This document shows, piece by piece, positions 55,892 through 64,000 of a stretch of 64,000 nt of DNA. The stretch spans positions 2,356,001-2,420,000 of the forward strand of contig MU271147.1 of NCBI GenBank assembly GCA_021432605.1, given 5' to 3'. Position numbers and translations under genes: made by a program. Each line of letters starts with the position of its first letter. Within the stretch, counting starts at the first letter, position 1. The stretch comes from Coniochaeta sp. PMI_546 (Eukaryota > Ascomycota > Sordariomycetes > Coniochaetales > Coniochaetaceae). Under the pieces are notes generated by a model that was not told where the DNA came from, ran no database searches, and was given only the letters and a program-made list of their open reading frames with translations.

Positions 55892-56849
55892 CGTGGATGC
55901 TCATGGGAGATCCCACATCAACAGTCATCTCTCGGTTCCTACAGCAAGAATAGAGGATGAGGATCAGTCGTCTCGGAGCTGAGCTGGCATAGACCGCAGA
56001 TACGGAGCACAGTTGGTAAGTGGCAGAATAGGTCCTTACACCTGCTGGCGAATGTCGGTCACTTCGGGGCTTCCTCTTCCAGGGTAAGTTGCTGTGAAAG
56101 AGGATTAGTGTTATGCTGGATAATCAAGAAATCGAGATTTTACCTGTGAGGCGTGATGGCCATGATAAAAGGTCCGACGGCACTCGGACATTGAGAAGCA
56201 GCAACGACGCTGGCGGCCTCGCACGGTCGATGCCGTCTTACTAACCTCCGAGTGTGGTCGGAGGTAGAGCAGCGGCCGAGTGGGGTAGGAGCCGAGGACA
56301 CGAGCCTGACTAAGCGTTTCCATTCCTTCCGTCCTGGGCAATTCGAGCAGCAAGGTCTACTACCATTTCCTTACCCATGACCTGTCGTGCTCGTTGTTTC
56401 TGATCTTCGAAAGTAGTGCGCTACCATCCTGTTAGCATTGTTACCCAGAGGTCGACGGCCGAAAAGGTTCTACGCCCATGTCGCTCGCGGAGTAATCACG
56501 GGTTCAGCAAAGGGAGGCACAACTTCGTAATTGATTTCACGATTCCATTATGTGATGCCGCTATGGCTTGTACTAACTGGAAGGTGAAACCCCTTCCGCT
56601 TCCCGATGACGAACAGGCTATGCGGACCTCGTCAAGCCATGATTCATTACGTAGGTATCCTCGCCGTGATCAACAGCTGCCCTGTCTCGTTCCACTCAAT
56701 CTCCCTCCTAATCATGTCGGCGACAGCCTTCTGTGAGTGACAAGCCGTGATATTCCGTAACGCCAAAACCCAACGCCGACGGAAAAAAAGCAAAGAAGCC
56801 AAATCACACCACCCTGCCGCGAGGCGAGGGCTACAGCCCATTGGCTTCA
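55892..56849. other. Upstream region of the transcription factor, with the 3' end of the next gene
   Basis: About 950 bases with no supported gene. On the minus strand this is the leader and promoter of the Zn2Cys6 gene. Short frames only. Confidence 0.5.
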
Positions 56850-59300
56850 TCATGTGGTAGATGAGGCCAGACGGTCCTCCTCCGCCGATACGACCTCGCA
56901 GAGCGACCGCAGAAGGTACGGATCAAGCGTCTTCCATCCCTCCAAATCCACCTCGAAATCGTCGGTCTGCAACGTCCCCGCCGCCGCAGGGTTGGACCCG
57001 GCCCGGGCCTTTGCAACGAGGTTTCTAACGCATTGCAACAGGCCGCCCTGCAGCTTCTTGACCTCCGCTTCCGTCACCACCCGCGCGGGCCTGGCCTTAG
57101 TATTGGCCACGCTCGAGGAGGCCGCAGACTCCGCAGGCTCATCCTCCTGCTGGACTACCATCTCTCCCGCTTCTTTGCCCTTCTTGAAGAAAGACCGCAT
57201 CTTGGAAAGCTTGGGTGCGCTGGGGCCTGGGGTGGTGGAGGTGGAGGTGGAGGTGGCGTCCATGCCGAGGAGTGTCAAGGCTTTGCCAGGAATGCCGGTG
57301 GACGAGGCGTCATCGTTCGTCGTGCCGTGGTGCACGAGTCTGGGTGTCTTCTTGGTGATCCGCGACACCGTGCTGATTGCGGTTGCCACGGAAGAGGAGG
57401 CGACTGCTTTAAAGAAATCATCTTCGCCGCATAGGAGGGTGATGTAGTTGTACGCGACGAGATATGCGTACAACGACTCGCAGGTGTGCTTCGACGCACG
57501 AGGAAAGATCTTAAGCATGGCGGTGGCCTCTGGGGACGCTTGTGCCAGGGAAGAAGGTGTGGGTGCAGTGGGCGCGGGCGGAGGATTATCCTTCTTACGA
57601 AGGCTGCTGAGCTTCCACTTGTGAGGTGGCGGCGCCGGTGCGACGTCTGGCTCGTCGAGGGCGGTGGCCAGTGAAGACCGGTTGAACTTCATCTTCAGCT
57701 TTTTAGCGCACGACCGGATCATATCCAGCGTGAGGCTCTTTGGCGACAGCGGCATTTCGACGAAGCTGGTGGTCGAGTTGCTCAGTTGTTCAAAGATGTG
57801 AGGCGGGATACGTACGCTCACTCGTGACTGAGAGGTGATGGCCGCATTTGAGGGAGAGGAAATGTGGGTCATGGGTAGGGCAACTTTGGATCGGAACCAA
57901 GTTTCGCCAACTGAAGAATCGTCGCTGCTTTCATATGTCTGCTCGTCGACAGGCGACTCTTGTGGGCCTTGCGAGCTCACTGGCTGTGCTGGGCTCGACA
58001 AGATCTCCTCGAGCAGTGGAGTAGGGATCTTAACCTGGCTCATGTGCTCATTTGCCTCGATGTTGCTGTCCTGCGACATCTCGGCGGTAGGATGCTCGTC
58101 ATCATGTGGTACGCGCGCATCATGGTTGCTGACATTCTCGTCCTGAGTCTGCTCGTCGTCATCTGCAACGTCGATGCCAGAGGAAACACGCCCCGGAGTA
58201 GCGTCAACGACCTTCCGACCAGACATGGTTGCTTGATACTGTCTAGACTTTGATAATGGGGTGGCAGGAAAGATTTCGGCTCGTAAGATCTCGTGCTGAA
58301 ATCCTGAAGCCTCAGAAGCAAGTGTACTCGACGTTGAGTTTCGGCAGTGAGAAGGACCTGGTTGGAACTCAAATAACGACCTGGAAATCAGACGGCTTGA
58401 GGGATCATGTGAGAAAGACCGTTTATGAAGAGGAAGCGAACGAGCTATCTCGACAAGGCGTGGCTTATCTTGCGAGGGTACTCCAGAAGCAGTGTGAGGT
58501 CGTTGGCAGGGAATGGAAGTGGGAGGAATTGCAGCAGAAAGGTGGTTGAGAGGAGGTGAGTGAGCAGGTGAAAGATCGTTGCCTTGACGATGGGATAGTT
58601 TCTCGGAGCCTGAGGACGATGGGAAGGTGTGGACGGCGTCTTTTCGGTGGGGCACAACACACTCGGGGTTGTGCTTAGTCGGCGGACCGGGGCGGGCGGT
58701 CTGTGCTTCCCCGGGCTCGTCGTCGTCATCGTCCGAGTCTTCCATGTCGAGGTTGATCCAGCTCTGTCCTTGATAGCTGTCCTCTAAAGCCACCAAAGAA
58801 TAGCCAGGCTGCTCCTTTGCCGGGAGACAATGAGCCATCACCGATGTTGCGGTTGTGCAGACAGACTGCCGCCGCATCCGAACCGAAGGCGGCTCGATAT
58901 CCATCCCGGAGTCGCTCCCTGAGTCCGAGGTGAGGGAAGCGACCTCTGATGGTGTGCCATTGTCGGGCGAATCTGACCGATAGCTGTCTTCGTCAATGAC
59001 ACCAAGTCCGCATTCTTTTGACGGAGTGTCTTCCCAATGGACGTGAGGATCCTGCTTGTCAATGACAGGATAAAGAGGCTGCCTCTTTGGAGTTGCCAGA
59101 CTTCGTATAGGAGTACCGGCCGTCATGCTCTTAGCGAGAAACGTAGCCTCGGACACCTCCAAGTCTCTGGCCAGTATCTCAGGAAAATTGCAAGCTGGTG
59201 GAGACTCTGGGCTCGACATTTTGTCCCTGGCTGCAGCAGCACGCAAGTCAGAGTGTTTGCTGAGCCTTCTACGTTGTCTGCGCAGGAGAGACGTTTTCAT
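56850..59300 (-). CDS. Ser-rich fungal protein of unknown function
   Basis: A single open frame of 816 residues from ATG 59300; the frame stays open upstream to about 59396 but without an ATG, so a 5' exon is possible. The N-terminal ~60 residues are very basic (RRQRRRLSKHSDLRAAAARD). The middle ~400 residues are disordered, Ser/Pro/Asp-rich with acidic runs (DMEDSDDDDDEPGEAQ). Two compact, conserved-looking segments occur in the last third: SVRIPPHIFEQLSNSTTSF with MIRSCAKKLKMKFNRSS after it, and CESLYAYLVAYNYITLLCGE, a hydrophobic helix-like stretch. I recognise no named domain. Codon use resembles its neighbours. It is probably a regulatory or scaffold protein found in related fungi, but that is inference. 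Confidence 0.82.
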   Translation of the reverse strand: MKTSLLRRQRRRLSKHSDLRAAAARDKMSSPESPPACNFPEILARDLEVSEATFLAKSMTAGTPIRSLATPKRQPLYPVIDKQDPHVHWEDTPSKECGLGVIDEDSYRSDSPDNGTPSEVASLTSDSGSDSGMDIEPPSVRMRRQSVCTTATSVMAHCLPAKEQPGYSLVALEDSYQGQSWINLDMEDSDDDDDEPGEAQTARPGPPTKHNPECVVPHRKDAVHTFPSSSGSEKLSHRQGNDLSPAHSPPLNHLSAAIPPTSIPCQRPHTASGVPSQDKPRLVEIARSLPLHKRSFSHDPSSRLISRSLFEFQPGPSHCRNSTSSTLASEASGFQHEILRAEIFPATPLSKSRQYQATMSGRKVVDATPGRVSSGIDVADDDEQTQDENVSNHDARVPHDDEHPTAEMSQDSNIEANEHMSQVKIPTPLLEEILSSPAQPVSSQGPQESPVDEQTYESSDDSSVGETWFRSKVALPMTHISSPSNAAITSQSRVSVRIPPHIFEQLSNSTTSFVEMPLSPKSLTLDMIRSCAKKLKMKFNRSSLATALDEPDVAPAPPPHKWKLSSLRKKDNPPPAPTAPTPSSLAQASPEATAMLKIFPRASKHTCESLYAYLVAYNYITLLCGEDDFFKAVASSSVATAISTVSRITKKTPRLVHHGTTNDDASSTGIPGKALTLLGMDATSTSTSTTPGPSAPKLSKMRSFFKKGKEAGEMVVQQEDEPAESAASSSVANTKARPARVVTEAEVKKLQGGLLQCVRNLVAKARAGSNPAAAGTLQTDDFEVDLEGWKTLDPYLLRSLCEVVSAEEDRLASSTT

Positions 59301-60813
59301 TGCTGATAAAGGGGTCCCTAGAGCGTCCGCAACCGATCCGGCTCTATCCCGGGTGCTATAAGTGAGACTGTTCCTGAGCACAGCACTGCCTCGCACAGTA
59401 TCTGGGCGACACGAGCAGGTGTAACAGCATGGCCGGGTTCCCGCAGCGGTTGTCGGAGCTTTGGGTACGACGGATACTGCCGTACGCCCTCCTGAAGCTT
59501 CTGCGGTGATATGTCCGCCACCAATCGTTGTTTCAGTATTCTTCCTCCCAACAGTTACAACAGAGGAAATCTGCCAACATATTGTCAGTGCCGCTTCCTG
59601 GAACGAAACATGGAGTCGAAGGGCTCACCACGTCTTTTGCGGGCAGTCTGAAGTTTTTATACAGTCAAGTGGGAGGAAATGTACAATAGTTCGTCAGTGG
59701 TCCCCAACGTCCTCCTATCCACTTGCAGAAACATGTCTCTCCTCGAACAAGAAAGAGGGAGACTCCAAGACTGGTCGGGGAAATGCCCAAGACATATGTG
59801 CTTTCGAGGATGGGCTACCACCAGAACCCGGCCAACGATTGCTAGCTTCTCACTACCCTTGATCTCGTCGACAGTCTTACACTAAGCCAAGACTGCTAGA
59901 AGGAGGGAGCATGCCTCCACCCATCTGTACGCTCTACACTCACAAAAACCTGTCTGTATTGCGCTACACACTGCACGAGTATGCAAAGGCGAGCGAACTT
60001 TGTAAGACGGTGCGTCTCCCTTGCATCTTGGTTCTCGAGAACCGATGCGGGTCCTACATCCCGAGTACCTACATGAACCACCGCCCAAGATCGGAAGTGA
60101 TGTAGCTACGACTGTATACCCTTGACGCACCAAGCCGCGGCGAGGGGTAGGTATGACGCTGCCACACAGAGCTAAGAGCCGGCGGGAAGACTAGCACACT
60201 AGTATGTTCACGATAAAGCAAAAGCCGCGCGAGAATGTCGCACAGACATAGGCAAGCCACATGCTGCAGCTTGACACATCTGGTGGAAGGGCAGTCTCGA
60301 ATTATGACACTTTTGTTCGACTCTGTGTCCTCGTGACATCAAGCTGAGATTAACCAGGTGAATACAGACATTGTGTCTCGATCTGAAATGTCCGACTCGC
60401 CAGTCACCTCACGCAGTACTGACAGTGCGGCCTTCTACCTGCACTCGCTCACGCTTCTCCTCGAAGGATCATTCATGGCCGGGTCGAATCCCCACAAACG
60501 CTCCAACTTGGTCATTCGGTCATTCGTAGACAGAAGAAGCCAACTACACGTACACGTAAAACTGCCAATACTCCGAACGCAGGATTCCATCTCTTCTCCC
60601 TTCGCAGCGCAGATCAGGCCTCTGTTCGGTCATCCAGCATATGTCCCAAGCCAATGACCTCATCCACGGCAGGTAAAGATCGACGTCCAAAAAAGCAACG
60701 GCGTCCACTTTCAACTCCACTCCGCGAGCTAGCTTAGCAGCTGTCCAATCTAGATAGCCGAAACACAAGTACCTAGGGCATGCTGGCGTGTTAAGGCTTA
60801 CGAGCTAAACAGT
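59301..60813. other. Intergenic region
   Basis: 1.5 kb upstream of the Ser-rich gene with no supported gene. The part next to 59300 is its leader and promoter. Frames up to 133 codons lack coding character. Confidence 0.5.
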
Positions 60814-61109
60814 TCAGGCTCCAAGATCGGACAGGGTCTTGGCAATCTCAGCGGCTTTTTCGGCTTCGGCTGCTGCCGGATCTCTCTCGACTCTCCCTGT
60901 GATTGGCGATGAGGTATGTGTATAGCAATAAAAAAAAAAAAGCAAAAGTGGACGTTGGACGACAAGCGACGACGTAACAAGCCAATCGTAGGTCTATCTA
61001 TGATGAACTTACACTAGCTCCAACGGTCTGAACAATGTCAGTCCGATAAGATGGTGTCTATCAAGCAAGCCTCCCCATCATGACTTACTCCTCGCCCGCT
61101 CATGCACAT
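60814..61109 (-). CDS. Possible micro-gene (38 residues, three exons), unrecognised
   Basis: Exon A 61089-61109 (MCMSGRG), intron 61028-61088 (61 nt: GTAAGT, branch CTGAC, TTCAG), exon B 61015-61027 (13 nt), intron 60897-61014 (a poly-T run lies in it; CACAG acceptor), exon C 60814-60896. The exon C frame is Ala/Glu-rich (AAAEAEKAAEIAKTLSDLGA, then stop) and looks helical. Joined, they give 38 residues. If the stronger GTAAGT donor two bases later is used instead, exon C is read in another frame with a Pro/Arg-rich end. The start is only ~45 bases past the Osh1-like stop, so this may instead be spliced 3' UTR. I do not recognise the protein. Splice signals are the main evidence. Confidence 0.3.
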
Positions 61110-61151
61110 CGCCGACCAAGGACCTGTCTACTGCACACACCAGGATCGCGA

Positions 61152-64000
61152 TCAGAAAATCCTCTCCAACCCCTCCCAAACCCCCCGGTCCCCTTCTGGA
61201 CCAGCCTTCTCCCTCCGGTTCCAGTACTCCCCGTTGAACTTCCAGTATGTCTCCCCGGTGATTTCGCACCGCGCCTGAGTGAACCAAGCCGGCACAAACT
61301 CTTTGCCCTGCATCTCCCTCTCCTTCCTGCGCGCCCGCTGCGCCTCCTCGAGCCGGTTCTTCTCCGTAGCTGCAAAATCGTACTGTCCCTCTTCCATCGC
61401 CCGCTGGTCAGGTCTGAACCGCGAGTCTGTGGGTGCGAGCCACGGCGCGAGCTTGTCGTCGAGGTGGTTGAAGGTGACCACGAACGGCGTGAGATTGAAG
61501 GGTATACCCTGCGGCCGCTCGTTGGCCTGCCAGATGAGGTAGGCCTTGTTTTGCTCCGTGATGCTGCCGCGATGCACATCCCTCGCCGAGCCGTCCTTGG
61601 GCTCTTCCACCGTGGCCTCGTAACCGGGCGTCAGGCGGGCGTAGAGTTTCGAATTCCACTTCCCGCCAATGCTGACACGCACGCGGCCGGTCGCGTCTGT
61701 AACCTTGCCCGTGACCTGGTAGGCGCTCGACGCTTTCCAGCCGCGCGGCTTGAACTCGATGTGGCAGACTTCGCCCGTCGTCCAGTTCTTGATCTCCATC
61801 GGCCCGTAGTTGTCCACCACGGGGTTACCGGTGATGATGCCCACGACGGATGACGTGACCTTCTTCCACGTGTAGAAATCTTCTTTCCCGCCAGAGGTGG
61901 GGCGGAGCTTGAGGAACCATGTGCCGAGGGGGTTGATGTCGAATGATCTGCCATAGAACTTGGACTTGACGGCTGACTCGCCGTAGTAGGTCCATTTGGG
62001 TGACTCCGCCCATGCTGCGCCTACGGGCGGGTGGTGGCTGACCTGTTCGATAAAGAAACGGTAGTTCTTGTCTGGTCGGACGTACTCAAATGTCTCGCCG
62101 AGAAGGGGGTTGAAGGGCTTGGCGACACGGCCAATTGTTGAGGCGTATTCACTCGCAGCGAAAGCTGCAACATATATGAGTCGCTCAATAGAATCTGTCC
62201 GGTCCGCTGCTAAGTCGAGAAGGTCTGCATATTCCATGTCCTCAGCGCAACGGTAGAGGAGAGATGTAGGCTCGTTGAAGGAGACGGGAAGCGTCATCTT
62301 AGTCATGTCCTTGCCGATCATCGACTTCAATATACCCTTGAAACGATTGTCAGCATAAAGTAACCACGTGGTGATCCCCCGCTAGAACTTACCCAAAGCG
62401 AGATCTTCGGTCGATCATCCGCGTCCATGGGCAACCTGGTTCTAATACCGTTCTCGTAACCTTTGAACGAACTGCTGATGTCGAGACCACCAGATATCAC
62501 CAGTTGATCGCCCTTCTTCTCCAGCGGAGCGGCCACTTCCGACGGTGGCATAGGCGCGACCTCAACCTCCCCAGCATCCACAGCATCAAAGAACTCCTCT
62601 TCTGCCTCAGACTCCGAGTCAGAGAGCTGGGCGACTTGAGAAAGGATAGTCTCGTGGCGGCTGATGCTCTTGGCAGGAGATTTCGGTCCTTCCTCCTCGT
62701 CCGCATGCGGCTCTTCTTGCGTGGTCGTCGCAGTGATGTCCTGAGTTGCACGCCTACTGGAGGGTCGTCCATCCTCAACCTCAACAAGGCCATGTTCCAC
62801 AGCGTCCTTGAGAATGCGCTTCGTCATCTTTCTCTTCAGTTCCGCCTCGCCAACCTTGGCCTCAAGCACCTCTTGTTCGCGAGCGACCTGTGCCATGCTC
62901 TCTTCCCACATTCGCCGCATGTCGATCTCCCGGTCGAGACGATCATGCCAGTACGCATCGCGGTCCCGAGAAATCCGCAACAGGTCGCCAATTAGCCCGC
63001 TCAAGGAGCGGATCGCGGCATCGTAGGTTGCCAGTGCTTGCGCCACCTTGGGATCAGACAACGCCAGATTGGGATTTCTCGCAGCCTCGGCAATCATGGC
63101 CGAGTTGACGGCTGATACTGTGTCAAGCTGGAGTTTGGCCGACTGAGCCGTGATGTTGAAGGCGTCCTTGTTCACTGTCGGACCTTCGCCGCCGCTCGAG
63201 CCCTCACCGTAATCATCTTCATCGTCGTCACCTCCTCGAGCTCCAGGCGTTCTGTCAGCCTCCGTGCCAGCATCCACGAATTCATCGTCTTCAATGATAC
63301 TGGCAGCTGCGCTGGTACCTGCTCCGATGGAGGTCTTGTTGCTTTTGTTCGTCGACTGGATCCGAGATAATTGTAAGCTGCTGCGCCTCGGCTCTGCAAG
63401 GCTTGCGTTCTCGCTTGTGGCTTCGCCAACTGAGCCCTGTGAGTGCTCAGCTTTGGCCTGCTTTAACATCTCGGCACTGCGAGCCTGACGCTTCTCCTCT
63501 TCTTTGGCCTGGTCCTTGGTCCATTGAATGGAGTTATTCAGCGCCCAGAACCAGCGCTTCGCCTCGACCTCATGATTGGCCTTGAGCGTGTACTTGACCG
63601 AGGATTTCCCTATAATCTCGAATTTCGTCTTCTCCTCTGCGCTCATGTGAAGTCTCGCAATCTTCATGTTGATGGCGCCGCGGCAGGCAGACCCGGCGTC
63701 GTCCTGATGTTTGTAGTAGCTCAAAACACCGTCCTCGAGAACGAACCACCGCAGTTGGTAGCCTTTTCTGTAGTTTGTCCATTTCTTGAGGTAGCCCTTC
63801 ATCTCGCGCGCCTCTCTGCCGGCGACCGGGTCTCCAGGGTTCGCCGAAGAAGCGCTTTGTGAGGCAGAACCGAGAACTGCCTTCTCTTGAATTCCCCGCT
63901 GAGCAGCTACTGCCGCTGGGGACTTCTTCAACATGGCTCTGGTAATGTCGTCCTTTGTAACATCTTGAGGAAGCTTGCCCTTGCGATCCCTGCGAAACGG
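61152..64000 (-). CDS. OSH1: Oxysterol-binding protein, Osh1-type (PH, FFAT, ORD), partial
   Basis: The visible exons are 61152-62336 and 62393 to beyond 64000 (intron 62337-62392, 56 nt, AAG acceptor); the N-terminus lies outside the window. In order: a PH domain ([20 protein letters not shown], about 63500-63805), a long acidic/Ser-rich and coiled-coil linker, an FFAT motif EFFDAVD (62576-62596) flanked by acidic residues that should bind the ER protein Scs2/VAP, then the lipid-transfer ORD with the signature EQVSHHPP (about 62024-62047) and a C-terminal lid-like [11 protein letters not shown]. Osh proteins exchange sterols and phosphoinositides at membrane contact sites. The PH-FFAT-ORD layout is that of Osh1/Osh2, which start with ankyrin repeats; those would be upstream of the window. 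Confidence 0.95.

Noticed and set aside
61080-61853. 257-codon plus-strand frame
   Set aside because: It is the antisense shadow of the Osh1-like ORD, which has intact family motifs on the minus strand.

Overview
This is a nuclear chromosome segment from a filamentous ascomycete, most likely a Sordariomycete. Short GT-AG introns of about 50-110 nt interrupt most genes. There is a spliceosomal Ist3, a Cdc11-type septin, a CRH-type cell-wall enzyme, complex I subunits and a cytoplasmic dynein chain. Coding exons are GC-rich. I cannot name the species. No transposon, viral relic, rRNA gene or CRISPR array was found.

Layout, left to right: partial translation elongation factor 3 (minus); a CRH-family GH16 transglycosylase with a membrane anchor (plus); a gene-poor stretch (5.4-7.9 kb) holding broken-looking coding fragments; a mitochondrial HAD-like hydrolase (minus) divergent from the ribosome-assembly WD40 protein Sqt1 (plus); a large coiled-coil protein of unknown function (minus); tRNA-Ser(CGA) (minus); ceramide synthase (minus) divergent from the splicing factor Ist3 (plus); the PROPPIN Hsv2 (minus) divergent from septin Cdc11 (plus); BAX-inhibitor-like protein (minus) divergent from dynein light intermediate chain (plus); a SPATA20-like thioredoxin/glycosidase-fold protein and a CAP/PR-1 secreted protein (both minus); a 5-kb stretch with no supportable gene; complex I 20.8-kDa subunit (minus) divergent from nucleoporin Nup57 (plus); Tom5 (minus, 50 aa) divergent from glycine decarboxylase P-protein (plus); tRNA-Gly(GCC) with a short intron; 2-methylcitrate dehydratase (plus); a Zn2Cys6 transcription factor, a serine-rich protein of unknown function, a possible 38-residue micro-gene and a partial Osh1-type oxysterol-binding protein (all minus).

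The genes do not form a pathway cluster. Most are conserved housekeeping genes, and nearly all plus-strand genes are paired head-to-head with a minus-strand neighbour over 0.5-1.9 kb. Four encode clear mitochondrial proteins (complex I subunit, Tom5, glycine decarboxylase, methylcitrate dehydratase) and one a probable mitochondrial protein (HAD hydrolase). Three lipid-related genes (ceramide synthase, Hsv2, Osh1-like) are scattered among them. I see no biosynthetic cluster and no convincing new multi-gene system. The most interesting leftovers are the micro-gene beside the Osh1 gene, the unexplained coding fragments at 6.2-7.5 kb, the missing start codon of the 2.3-kb coiled-coil ORF, a GC-AG intron in the septin gene, and an intron in the glycine decarboxylase gene that can be read through in frame.
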